DNA of 48,149 nucleotides from an uncultured Prevotellaceae bacterium (GCA_946404865.1 CAMJFC010000014.1:1-48149); one strand, 5' to 3'. Numbered from the stretch's first letter, positions 8,736-16,396 are shown. Translations and numbers: made by a program. The notes: generated by a model not told the origin, from the sequence alone.

Positions 8736-10076
8736 TTACTTCAGTCTCTCTGCCTGTTGTATCATGTTCACATTCCGTTGCTCTAATGGCGTTAATTTCA
8801 CATTCTTAGAGACGGGTTTATACCAAGGCTGTTGCAGGAAATAAGTGCGCAAGTCAGCCTCGCTGAAGATGTAACCATGACGGGCATAAATCTCATTTCG
8901 CATAATACGCAAATCACTCTTGGTGAAACCGGCCAATTCATTCGGAGAATTGATGGCTTCCGACGAGGCCCAGTCAAAACGTCCCTGTCCTTTCGCATAG
9001 TATGTGCTCACGGGCTCGGGTTTAGCAGATTCGGGCTTTGCCGGCTGAGTCACATCAGGCTTGGTGGGTTCAGGCTTGGTGGGTTCGGGTTTTTCGGGCT
9101 GAGTGGGCTGCGTGTTGTTTTGCTCATTGTCAGACGAATTGTTGTCGTCTTTCTTGTCACCGTCCTCTTCATCGTCATTATCCGTGTCAGTGTTTCCTGT
9201 GTTTTCATCTTCATCTTCGCCTTCGTCGTCCTTGCCCAGGGTGCTGTTTGTGGACTCTTCTTCATCATCATTGTTCGTAACGGTGGTTGAAGCGGTGGTC
9301 GAAGAACTCGATGAACTGCTGCCCTTGTCTTTCAATACGAACTCATACAGCGCCCAGCCGCCACCGCCTAATAATGCGGCAATCAACAGGCCTAACACAA
9401 TCCATAAACCGGTCTTGCTCTTCTTCTTGGGCTCCTCTGGCTGACGGTAGGGGTCCTGGCCGGCATATTGCGGTTGCCCATATTGGGGCTGACCATATTG
9501 TGGTTGTTGCTGATATTGTGGCTGCGGTTGTTGATATTGCGGTTGCGGTTGTTGATACTGTGTCTGTCCGGGGATAGGAGCCGGGCCTACAATGGGTATT
9601 TCCTGCGGCTGCGGTTGCTGCACGGGAGCCTCATACTGCGGTTGCTGCGGAATGTCATACTGCGGTTGTTGTGGTGCCTCATACTGCGGCTGTTGTGGTG
9701 CCTCATACTGCGGCTGCTGCGGAATGTCATACTGCGGAGCCTCATATTGGGGCTGTTGCACGGGTGCCTCATACTGCGGCTGCTGCGGAATGTCGTACTG
9801 CGGAGCCTCATATTGGGGCTGTTGCACGGGAGCCTCATACTGCGGCTGCTGCGGAATGTCGTACTGCGGAGCCTCATACTGGGGTTGCTGCACGGGGGCC
9901 TCATACTGCGGCTGCTGAGGAATGTCGTACTGCGGGGCCTCGTATTGGGGCTGCTGCACGGGGGCCTCATACGGTGGTTGGGCGGCGGGGGCTTGTGCAT
10001 TCATTAGGTTAGCACCGCACTCGGGACAGAACTTCGATCCGTCTGCGATTTCATGTTGACAGAATATACATCTCAT
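8736..10076 (-). CDS. Zinc-ribbon / PQ-repeat / transmembrane / YARHG-domain protein
   Basis: A 446-residue protein with four parts. (1) An N-terminal zinc ribbon with C3, C6, C17 and C20 (CIFC, CPEC). (2) A long Pro/Gln/Tyr-rich region built on a 22-residue unit beginning VQQPQYEAPQYDIP, present four times (residues 40-127) and then decaying into shorter QPQY repeats. (3) One membrane helix (LWIVLGLLIAALLGGGGWALY) followed by an acidic Ser/Asp/Glu and then Pro/Lys-rich linker. (4) A C-terminal YARHG domain (IMRNEIYARHGYIF, then PWYKPV), usually extracytoplasmic. Zinc ribbon and PQ repeats should be cytoplasmic and YARHG periplasmic. It has its own promoter (10147-10177). The function of YARHG proteins is not established. 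Nearby proteins at 2196 and 28320 share the cytoplasmic-domain/one-TM/outer-domain plan. Confidence 0.85.
   Translation of the reverse strand: MRCIFCQHEIADGSKFCPECGANLMNAQAPAAQPPYEAPVQQPQYEAPQYDIPQQPQYEAPVQQPQYEAPQYDIPQQPQYEAPVQQPQYEAPQYDIPQQPQYEAPVQQPQYEAPQYDIPQQPQYEAPQQPQYEAPQQPQYDIPQQPQYEAPVQQPQPQEIPIVGPAPIPGQTQYQQPQPQYQQPQPQYQQQPQYGQPQYGQPQYAGQDPYRQPEEPKKKSKTGLWIVLGLLIAALLGGGGWALYEFVLKDKGSSSSSSSTTASTTVTNNDDEEESTNSTLGKDDEGEDEDENTGNTDTDNDDEEDGDKKDDNNSSDNEQNNTQPTQPEKPEPTKPEPTKPDVTQPAKPESAKPEPVSTYYAKGQGRFDWASSEAINSPNELAGFTKSDLRIMRNEIYARHGYIFSEADLRTYFLQQPWYKPVSKNVKLTPLEQRNVNMIQQAERLK
9696..9959 (-). repeat. Coding 66-bp tandem repeat, four copies
   Basis: Four consecutive near-identical 66-base units encode the 22-residue Pro/Gln/Tyr repeat of the zinc-ribbon protein. 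The unit is a multiple of three, so gain or loss of copies would keep the frame. Shorter degenerate units continue to about 9480. Confidence 0.85.
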
Positions 10077-10146
10077 GATTGTTCCTTTCTGTTATATAAA
10101 TGATGTGAATAGATACGTTTTAGTTCTCTTTCCGGTTAATCATGTG

Positions 10147-10177
10147 CAAAAATAATCATTTTCTTTCATAACTCAAA
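10147..10177 (-). promoter_or_regulatory. Promoter for the zinc-ribbon/YARHG gene
   Basis: On the minus strand TTTG (10174-10177), 19-base spacer, TATTTTTG (10147-10154). Exact consensus, back to back with the upxY promoter 19 bases away. Confidence 0.75.
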
Positions 10178-10195
10178 GATTTTACCTCTTTTTAT

Positions 10196-10226
10196 TTTGA
10201 CTATTGTAAAAAAAGTGGTATTTTTG
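10196..10226 (+). promoter_or_regulatory. Promoter for the UpxY-like gene
   Basis: TTTG (10196-10199), 19-base spacer, TATTTTTG (10219-10226). The ATG at 10231 lies only 5 bases past the -7 box, so the transcript would be leaderless unless ATG 10279 is used. Confidence 0.75.
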
Positions 10227-10230
10227 GCGC

Positions 10231-10854
10231 ATGAATTCAGAAATCATACCGCCAAGCGCTGAGAAGGCGGAATCAAATATGCAGGGCAGACAGGTCGTTG
10301 ACAAAGTGGTAGAGGCCGCTAATGACAACTGTCCCTGGTATGCCTTAAGATTGTTTAAAGGCAAACAAAACGCCGTTGAAGATTATTTCAAAGACCATGA
10401 CATGGAATGTTTCGTGCCAAGGCAAATGGTTGATTATGAGGATAAAAAAGGTAGAATCAGGCATCAACTGCGCCCGGTGGTCACCAATTTGGTCTTTGTC
10501 AAAAAAACGGTGACCACACAACGGATGACCGAACTCGTGCAGCAATCCAATTTTCAAATTCTTGTCATCAGAAAAGAAAGAGGTAGCAAGGAATACAGTG
10601 AGATTCCCGCACGGCAGATGCTGGAATTTAAGGCGATGTGTAATCCTGAGATGGGAGAGGGACTGTTCCTTTCGCAGGAAGAGGCAAGTCTGAAACCCGG
10701 AGATCCTGTGGAAGTGAGGTTCGGTCCATTAAAAGGTTTGACGGGCCGATTGGTCCGCCAAAACCGTAAGTATTATCTGCTGAAAGAGGTGACCGGACTG
10801 GGTGTCATGGTTAGAGTCTCGCGCTGGTGCTGCAAGGCGATGAAAGGAAAGTGA
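10231..10854 (+). CDS. UpxY-type NusG-like transcription antiterminator
   Basis: A 207-residue NusG paralogue. The NGN domain begins at about residue 33 (CPWYALRLFKGKQNAVEDYF) and the KOW motif lies near 150-175 (LKPGDPVEVRFGPLKGLTGR). UpxY proteins bind RNA polymerase and prevent early termination in capsule/exopolysaccharide operons of Bacteroides, normally as the first gene of the operon they control. Here the gene is alone: prfC converges on it and no polysaccharide operon follows directly. The exopolysaccharide genes in this window are 2-33 kb away. The promoter places transcription start almost on the ATG; ATG 10279 (M17) is an alternative start with a 45-base leader and would leave the NGN domain intact. 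Family confidence is good; the target operon is unknown. Confidence 0.82.
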   Translation: MNSEIIPPSAEKAESNMQGRQVVDKVVEAANDNCPWYALRLFKGKQNAVEDYFKDHDMECFVPRQMVDYEDKKGRIRHQLRPVVTNLVFVKKTVTTQRMTELVQQSNFQILVIRKERGSKEYSEIPARQMLEFKAMCNPEMGEGLFLSQEEASLKPGDPVEVRFGPLKGLTGRLVRQNRKYYLLKEVTGLGVMVRVSRWCCKAMKGK

Positions 10855-10868
10855 GTCAAAACTCACTT
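10849..10868. terminator. Hairpin formed by the converging ends of upxY-like gene and prfC
   Basis: AAGTGAGT (10849-10856) and ACTCACTT (10861-10868) pair perfectly around a 4-base loop. The hairpin contains the stop codons of both genes, which are only one base apart. There is no following T-run, so termination would be weak or factor-dependent. Confidence 0.45.
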
Positions 10869-12424
10869 GTGAAGTGGAAGCGGATGTGCTTGAAATCCTC
10901 TTGCGCCATCGTCAACACATAGCCTGAGTCGGCCAGGAACACATCGCGCCCTTCACGGTCCTTGGCCATGTACTGGTATTTGCGCTTTTTGAAGTTTTCC
11001 AATTCTTTGTCGTCATCGCTCTCTATCCAACAGGCTTTGTGCAGATGCACGGGTTCCCAACGGCATTTGGCGTTGTATTCATTCTCCAAACGGTATTGGA
11101 TGACCTCGAACTGCAACTGCCCCACCGTGCCGATGATCTTGCGTCCGTTGAACTGATTGACGAACAACTGGGCCACGCCTTCGTCCATCAATTGTTCAAT
11201 GCCTTTGGCCAACTGCTTCGAGCGCATTGGGTCGTCATTCTCAATATATTTAAACATCTCGGGCGAGAAGGATGGAAGACCGCGGAAATGAATCAGCTCG
11301 CCCTCGGTCAGTGTGTCGCCAATCTTGAAGATGCCGTTGTCAGGCAGACCTACGATGTCGCCGGGATAGGCTTCATCGATGGTCTCTTTGCGTTGTGCCA
11401 TGAATTGGGTGGGGGAGGAGAAACGAAGGGTCTTGCCCTGACGCACATGCAGGTATGGCTGGTTGCGAACGAAACGGCCGCTGCACACCTTGCAGAACGC
11501 GATACATGAACGGTGGTTGGGGTCGATGTTGGCGGTAATCTTAAAAATGAATCCCGTAAACTTCGGCTCTTCGGGTTCTACCAGCCGTTCTTCGGCCTGG
11601 GTGGGACGGGGCGACGGGGCTATCTTCACAAAACAGTTCAATAATTCTTGTACACCGAAATTGTTCAGTGCGGAACCGAAAAAGACGGGGGCCACTTCGG
11701 CGGAACGGTAGTCGTCAACGTTGAACTCGGGATAGACACCATCGACCAACTCCAAGTCATCGCGCAACTGTTGCGCATCTTTCCCGCCTACGCGGGAGTC
11801 CAACTCGTCGCTGTTGACATCTACTTCCACTTTCTCCGTCACACGCTGCTTGTCGGGGGTGAACAAGTCCAACTTCCCCTCGTAAATGTTATACACACCC
11901 TTGAACTTCGCACCTTGGTTGATAGGCCATGACAGGGGGCGCACCTTGATTTGTAATTCCTGCTCCAACTCATCTAACAGATCAAACGGGTCGCGACCCT
12001 CACGGTCCATCTTGTTGATGAAGATGATGACGGGAGTGTTACGCATACGGCAAACGTTCATCAGTTTTCGCGTCTGGGTCTCCACACCCTTGGCACCGTC
12101 CACCACGATGATGGCGGAGTCGACGGCGGTCAAGGTGCGGTAGGTGTCCTCGGCAAAATCTTGGTGACCCGGGGTGTCGAGGATGTTCACCTTATAACCC
12201 TCGTAGTCAAACTCCATGACTGAGGTGGAGACGGAGATACCACGCTGTTTCTCTATGTCCATCCAGTCAGAAGTGGCGGTCTTCCTGATTTTATTGCTTT
12301 TCACAGCACCTGCCACCTGTATCTGACCGCCAAACAACAGAAACTTCTCTGTCAGGGTGGTCTTTCCGGCATCAGGGTGAGATATAATCGCAAATGTGCG
12401 GCGTCTTTCTATTTCTTGATTCAT
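10856..12424 (-). CDS. prfC: Peptide chain release factor 3
   Basis: A 522-residue translational GTPase (E. coli RF3 is 529). RF3 removes RF1/RF2 from the ribosome after peptide release. G-domain motifs are clear: [20 protein letters not shown] (G1), switch region with [28 protein letters not shown] (G3) and [18 protein letters not shown] (G4). The RF3-specific C-terminal region ([36 protein letters not shown]) is complete. It appears to be the last gene of a minus-strand unit LysE-DUF4924-rfbD-prfC, although a 341-base gap full of repeats separates it from rfbD and I found no promoter in that gap. Identification is secure. Confidence 0.96.
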   Translation of the reverse strand: MNQEIERRRTFAIISHPDAGKTTLTEKFLLFGGQIQVAGAVKSNKIRKTATSDWMDIEKQRGISVSTSVMEFDYEGYKVNILDTPGHQDFAEDTYRTLTAVDSAIIVVDGAKGVETQTRKLMNVCRMRNTPVIIFINKMDREGRDPFDLLDELEQELQIKVRPLSWPINQGAKFKGVYNIYEGKLDLFTPDKQRVTEKVEVDVNSDELDSRVGGKDAQQLRDDLELVDGVYPEFNVDDYRSAEVAPVFFGSALNNFGVQELLNCFVKIAPSPRPTQAEERLVEPEEPKFTGFIFKITANIDPNHRSCIAFCKVCSGRFVRNQPYLHVRQGKTLRFSSPTQFMAQRKETIDEAYPGDIVGLPDNGIFKIGDTLTEGELIHFRGLPSFSPEMFKYIENDDPMRSKQLAKGIEQLMDEGVAQLFVNQFNGRKIIGTVGQLQFEVIQYRLENEYNAKCRWEPVHLHKACWIESDDDKELENFKKRKYQYMAKDREGRDVFLADSGYVLTMAQEDFKHIRFHFTSEF

Positions 12425-12765
12425 AGTCTTACTTGAACGTATGCCCGTTACTTATTACTTTATATTTTTTACTCAACTTTCGGAAGTTAAAGAAGTTAAA
12501 AAAGTTAAGGAAGTTAAGGAAGTTAAGGAAGTTAAAGAAGTTAAAGGACATTAGTCAAAGTATTGCTGCTCCTTTTATGCATACAAGAGGGGGGTAGTAA
12601 TGTCCTTTTACATCCTAAGCGAAGCGACAACTTCTTTAACTACTTAAATCCCAAGAATTTGAGAACATGCGAAACATGAGTTTTTTTATTTTTTATTTTT
12701 TACTTCTTTACTTTTTTACTTTTCTTTACTTTTTTACCTTTTTACCTTTTTACTTTTTTACTTTT
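12425..12765. repeat. Intergenic gap with two tandem-repeat arrays and an inverted repeat
   Basis: The rfbD-prfC gap holds three things. (1) ACTCAACTTTCG, seven 9-base units of the GAAGTTAAR type and GGAC (12471-12549). (2) An 11-base inverted repeat AAAGGACATTA (12543-12553) / TAATGTCCTTT (12598-12608) with a 44-base loop. (3) A T-rich array of TTTTTACTT-like units from about 12682 that runs to the rfbD stop codon at 12766. The first array is A-rich and the last T-rich on the same strand, so they could partly pair. No gene is visible in the gap. Confidence 0.8.
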
Positions 12766-13629
12766 TTACTTTTCCAATGCTTGGATGCACTTCTCCAGCG
12801 ATTCCTCCCAATGGGGAATCTCTATGCCGTATGTGGCCTTGATTTTGCTCTTGTCCAAAACAGAATAGTGGGGACGGTGAGCGGCAGTGGGGTATTCTGA
12901 TGTGTGAAGCGGGCGGACATGGCAAGTGGTGATGCCGCTGATGCGATGGATGGCTTTTGTAAAGTCGTACCAACTCGTCACACCCTCGTTCGTGAAGTGA
13001 TAAACGCCAGGTTGGATGCCTTTCCCAATAATGGTCAGGATGGCTTGAGCCAAATCTTGGGCGTAGGTTGGTGTGCCAATCTGGTCGAAGATGACGCCCA
13101 ACTCGTTGCGCTCACGACCCAGGCGAATCATGGTCTTCACAAAATTATTGCCGTATGAGGAGTATAGCCAGGCCGTACGGATGATGACGCTGCGACTGCA
13201 AAACTTAGAAACGCCCAATTCGCCGGCTAGTTTCGTTGAACCATACACGCTGTCCGGACTCGGGGTGTCGTCTTCCAAATAAGGAGTATGCTTCGTCCCG
13301 TTAAATACATAGTCGGTGGAGATATGTATCATCCAACCGCCTCGCTTTTCTACGGCCGCGGCCAGATAGGCGGGTGCCACTGTGTTCAAAGTCGTACACT
13401 GTTCCTTCGCAGTCTCGGCCTTGTCCACCGCCGTATAGGCGGCGCAGTTCACGATGCCGTTTATCTCATGGCGAGCCACAAAGTCTTCCACCGCCAACTG
13501 GTTGGTGATGTCTAACTCATCCACATCGGTATTGAAAAAGCAATACTCCTCATATTGGCTTTCCAACGCCCTGATTTCACTTCCCAACTGACCGTTACAA
13601 CCGGTCAACAATATATTCTGCTTACTCAT
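12766..13629 (-). CDS. rfbD: dTDP-4-dehydrorhamnose reductase
   Basis: A 287-residue short-chain reductase of the RmlD family, which makes dTDP-L-rhamnose with NAD(P)H in the last step of the pathway. The Rossmann motif is TGCNGQLGSEI and the catalytic YxxxK lies in SVYGSTKLAGE. STDYVFNG and RTAWLYSSYGNNFVKTM are diagnostic of RmlD. The start MSKQNILLTG at 13629 is preferred to an upstream ATG because the glycine-rich loop then begins at about residue 10, as in the family. rfbC is at 23291 and rfbA at 41459; rfbB is missing from the window. It follows DUF4924 in the same direction with a repeat-filled gap of 105 bases. Confidence 0.93.
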   Translation of the reverse strand: MSKQNILLTGCNGQLGSEIRALESQYEEYCFFNTDVDELDITNQLAVEDFVARHEINGIVNCAAYTAVDKAETAKEQCTTLNTVAPAYLAAAVEKRGGWMIHISTDYVFNGTKHTPYLEDDTPSPDSVYGSTKLAGELGVSKFCSRSVIIRTAWLYSSYGNNFVKTMIRLGRERNELGVIFDQIGTPTYAQDLAQAILTIIGKGIQPGVYHFTNEGVTSWYDFTKAIHRISGITTCHVRPLHTSEYPTAAHRPHYSVLDKSKIKATYGIEIPHWEESLEKCIQALEK

Positions 13630-13643
13630 ATCTTTATAAATAC

Positions 13644-13745
13644 ACAATTCCTAATTCACAATTCCTAATTCACAATTCCTAATTCTTCATCGCCGCAGGC
13701 GACAACTCAAAATTCAAAACTCAAAATTCAACATTCAAAATTCAG
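13644..13745. repeat. Intergenic tandem repeats between DUF4924 and rfbD
   Basis: Three perfect 14-base copies of ACAATTCCTAATTC (13644-13685) are followed by a small hairpin TCGCC-GCA-GGCGA and then by degenerate 9-10 base AAAATTCAAC-like units up to 13745. The last units overlap the stop codon of the DUF4924 gene. Confidence 0.8.
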
Positions 13746-14265
13746 CATCCTTTTGGTAATAATCCGAGAGCATACCAATGAATGTTGTTATCTCACGGAT
13801 AGCATTCTGGGTGCCAGGCGTAATCTCCTTTTTCTGCAAACGAAGCAGCATCACGCCATAAAGGGCATTCAGACACGTTTCTATCTCGTTCTCGTCTTTG
13901 TTGGCACCACGGTTGCGCAACTCCACGATAAATGGCAGCACCTTGTAGTATTCGCTGTGGTAAAAAGGAAACTTGGGACTGTCGAGCAACTGGGCGTGGA
14001 GCTCTATCAGTTGCTGGACAATCAATTGGTTGATTTGAAGATGTCCGTGTTCACGGCATCCCTCTTGGTTGATCATACGCACCAAATCGCCATACCAGTC
14101 GGTCAACTCTTCTTTCTGTTCCTCAGTGTAGTCAAACCGGTTGATATAATCTTTCTGTAGCCGGGACAGATTGCAGCCGTAGGCGCGGATGATGTCTTCT
14201 ACCTGCCACATATACAGCAGGTATTCGGCGATATTCTTCTTGCGCAGTTCTTGAGCAATATACAT
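13735..14265 (-). CDS. DUF4924 family protein
   Basis: A 176-residue soluble protein, predicted mainly helical, with no signal peptide or membrane segment. The sequence (MYIAQELRKKNIAEYLLYMW at the start; GCREHGHLQINQLIVQQLIE and ALYGVMLLRLQKKEITPGTQ further on) matches what I know as the Bacteroidetes-specific DUF4924 family, whose function is unknown. It lies between a LysE-type exporter gene (58 bases upstream) and rfbD (105 bases downstream) on the same strand and is probably co-transcribed with both. From memory this gene order is common in Bacteroidales. No catalytic motif is apparent. Its last codons run into the intergenic repeat. Confidence 0.78.
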   Translation of the reverse strand: MYIAQELRKKNIAEYLLYMWQVEDIIRAYGCNLSRLQKDYINRFDYTEEQKEELTDWYGDLVRMINQEGCREHGHLQINQLIVQQLIELHAQLLDSPKFPFYHSEYYKVLPFIVELRNRGANKDENEIETCLNALYGVMLLRLQKKEITPGTQNAIREITTFIGMLSDYYQKDAEF

Positions 14266-14323
14266 ATAAATAAGGTGTGATATGATAGAAATAAAAAGAG
14301 GACAAAGGACAAGTGTAAACTAC

Positions 14324-14992
14324 TCAGTAATGGAAGGTGAACAGATTAAAAACAGTACCGAGCAAAATGACCACGGAGATGAGTATCACCACGCTGCCAA
14401 TGACTTTGTTGATGATGATAATACCGGTGTCCTCAAATTTGTTACGTATCTTGTCGATGAGCCATGTCAAACCGTACCACCAAAGCAAGGCTCCGCCGAT
14501 GATGCTCAAGTAGCCGACCAACATGTCAAACGGATGGTCGGGGACAATAAATGCCAACTGGGCAAACAGGGCCATGAACAGGATGATAATCAAGGGATTG
14601 GAAAAAGTCACCAAAAAAGCTGTCACGGTGTTGTGCCATAAGGTGCCTTTTTTCTTGCCGCTTCTGCGCATGTTCTTGGTGGGGTTGGAACGGTAACTGA
14701 AAACACCGAACACCAATAACATGATGCTTCCGATAATCTGCAGATAAAAACGGGTCTGAGCATTGTTAATCAAGTCCATCACAAAACTCATGCCGAATCC
14801 CGTAATGAGCGCATAGATGAGGTCGCTCGCTGTCGCACCGACACCGGTGGCAAAACCATACCAACGCCCCTTGTTCAAGGTGCGCTGAACGCATAATATG
14901 CCGACCGGACCCATCGGAGCTGATACTAAAATGCCAATAATCAACCCCTTGAAGATGATATCTAATATGTCAATATGAAACTCAAATGGCAT
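14324..14992 (-). CDS. LysE/RhtB-family exporter
   Basis: A 222-residue inner-membrane protein with about six hydrophobic segments. The N-terminal signature ISAPMGPVGILCVQRTL (here LVSAPMGPVGILCVQRTLNK) and the later FLVTFSNPLIIILFMALFA are characteristic of LysE-type exporters, which move amino acids or other small metabolites out of the cell. The substrate cannot be read from sequence. I take ATG 14992 because an upstream start at 15040 would include the promoter (TTTG at 15029-15032 and CAATTTTG at 15001-15008 on the minus strand). This gives a transcript with almost no leader. It appears to head the minus-strand unit that includes DUF4924, rfbD and prfC. Confidence 0.86.
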   Translation of the reverse strand: MPFEFHIDILDIIFKGLIIGILVSAPMGPVGILCVQRTLNKGRWYGFATGVGATASDLIYALITGFGMSFVMDLINNAQTRFYLQIIGSIMLLVFGVFSYRSNPTKNMRRSGKKKGTLWHNTVTAFLVTFSNPLIIILFMALFAQLAFIVPDHPFDMLVGYLSIIGGALLWWYGLTWLIDKIRNKFEDTGIIIINKVIGSVVILISVVILLGTVFNLFTFHY

Positions 14993-15000
14993 AGCGTCTG

Positions 15001-15032
15001 CAAAATTGCTAAAAAAATGTGAAAGACGCAAA
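15001..15032 (-). promoter_or_regulatory. Promoter for the LysE-DUF4924-rfbD-prfC unit
   Basis: On the minus strand TTTG (15029-15032), 20-base spacer, CAATTTTG (15001-15008), one base off TAnnTTTG. Transcription would start within a few bases of the ATG. Confidence 0.5.
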
Positions 15033-15047
15033 TTTTTCAATATAAAC

Positions 15048-15078
15048 TTTGTTATAACACGTTTTTTTCATAACTTTG
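15048..15078 (+). promoter_or_regulatory. Promoter for the ROK kinase gene
   Basis: TTTG (15048-15051), 19-base spacer, TAACTTTG (15071-15078), 34 bases before the ATG. Confidence 0.8.
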
Positions 15079-15112
15079 CCAAATCATTATCTAACCAATT
15101 TTAACTAAAAGC

Positions 15113-16090
15113 ATGAACGAACAATCAGAATTGAAGCCATACGTCATTGGCTTGGACTTAGGAGGTACTAACTCAGTTTTTGGAATCGTGGACAGCCGTG
15201 GCGACATCAAGGCTACAACGGCCATCAAAACACAGGGATACGACACCGTCGAGGAGTATGTGGAAGCGTCGGTGACCGCACTGCAACCGATTATCGAAGA
15301 AGTGGGAGGTATCGGGAAAATCAAAGCCATGGGTATTGGTGCTCCCAATGCCAATTATTATAAAGGTACCATCGAGTTCGCTCCCAATCTCTCTTGGGGC
15401 CATAACGGCATCGTGCCACTCGCTGACATGTTCAAAGAAAAACTCGGTGTGCCCGTGGCGATGACCAACGATGCCAATGCGGCTGCTATCGGAGAAATGA
15501 CCTACGGCGTGGCCAGAGGCATGAAAAACTTTATCGTCCTCACCCTCGGCACAGGTGTGGGTTCGGGTATTGTCATCAACGGACAACTCGTGTATGGTTG
15601 CGATGGCTTCGCTGGCGAACTCGGACATGTCATCATGCGTCGTGAGAATGGACGCGTCTGCGGATGCGAGCGCAAAGGATGCCTCGAGGCTTACTGCTCT
15701 GCTACAGGCGTGGCTCGCACGGCACGTGAGTTCTTGCAGACGTCAGATGAGCCGTCGCTGCTTCGTGACATGAACCCTGCCGACATCACTTCGCTCGATG
15801 TGTCGATTGCCGCAGGTAAAGGTGACAAACTGGCTCTGCGCGTCTATGAATTCACTGGCGAGATGCTCGGAGAGGCTTGCGCCGATTTCGCTGCATTCTC
15901 TTCACCCGAGGCGTTTATCTTCTTCGGAGGACTCACGAAAGCAGGCGACCTGATCATGGAGCCGATCAAGCGCAGCTATGATGAGCATGTGCTCAAAATC
16001 TTCCGTGGAAAGGCGAAATTCCTCATCAGCGGACTCGATGGCTCTTCTGCAGCCGTCCTCGGTGCTTCCGCTATTGGGTGGGAAATCTAA
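15113..16090 (+). CDS. ROK-family glucokinase
   Basis: A 325-residue sugar kinase of the ROK family, most likely phosphorylating glucose with ATP in the cytoplasm. The N-terminal phosphate-binding motif is GLDLGGTN. The substrate/catalytic region is MTNDANAAAIGE with the catalytic Asp. LTLGTGVGSGI is the second ATP-binding motif. The ROK zinc site CGCERKGCLEAYCS follows GELGHVI. There is no N-terminal DNA-binding domain, so it is a kinase and not a ROK repressor. It has its own promoter and no close downstream partner; a 359-base repeat-rich gap follows. Glucose specificity is by family resemblance; other hexoses or hexosamines are possible. Confidence 0.88.
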   Translation: MNEQSELKPYVIGLDLGGTNSVFGIVDSRGDIKATTAIKTQGYDTVEEYVEASVTALQPIIEEVGGIGKIKAMGIGAPNANYYKGTIEFAPNLSWGHNGIVPLADMFKEKLGVPVAMTNDANAAAIGEMTYGVARGMKNFIVLTLGTGVGSGIVINGQLVYGCDGFAGELGHVIMRRENGRVCGCERKGCLEAYCSATGVARTAREFLQTSDEPSLLRDMNPADITSLDVSIAAGKGDKLALRVYEFTGEMLGEACADFAAFSSPEAFIFFGGLTKAGDLIMEPIKRSYDEHVLKIFRGKAKFLISGLDGSSAAVLGASAIGWEI

Positions 16091-16129
16091 CATCCAGAAA
16101 GTTAAGGCGTTACATCGTCGCGGGGCCAT

Positions 16130-16280
16130 TTCGTGATTCCGTGATTTCGTTATCACGTTATTACTTTATCACGTTATCTCGTTATAACGTAATTTCGTAA
16201 TGACGTTATCCCGTAATAACGTTATCCCATCGCTTTTTCATTTCGATGTCGTGCCATTCCGTCATGACGCCATCCCGTCT
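16130..16280. repeat. CGTTATC-type degenerate tandem repeat
   Basis: About 130 bases built from variants of CGTTAT, CACGTTAT and CCGTAATAACGTTATC, including the perfect palindrome CGTTATAACG (16180-16189), fading into CCATTCCGTCATGACGCC. The array is both tandem and inverted. It fills most of the 16091-16449 gap; no gene is seen there. Confidence 0.75.
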
Positions 16281-16286
16281 CTTCTC

Positions 16287-16335
16287 TAAACCGTTTGCTT
16301 GTTTCGCCAAAAGCGCCGTCCAAGCAAACGGTTTA
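16287..16335. terminator. Long 15-bp inverted repeat downstream of the ROK gene
   Basis: TAAACCGTTTGCTTG (16287-16301) and CAAGCAAACGGTTTA (16321-16335) are perfect complements around a 19-base loop. No T-run follows, so it may be a terminator of unusual type, a processing site or a protein-binding site. Confidence 0.5.
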
Positions 16336-16396
16336 ATGGTTTATAATTGACTGAAGTTAAGAATTGTCAGCAAAAAGAAAAAAAACATCGTCTCTT

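Noticed and set aside
9696..9959. Regular repeats that could suggest a CRISPR array
   Set aside because: The 66-base units are contiguous, have no spacers and are translated in the zinc-ribbon protein.
9468..10007. Open frame on the plus strand opposite the PQ-repeat region
   Set aside because: It is the repetitive shadow of the 66-bp coding repeat.
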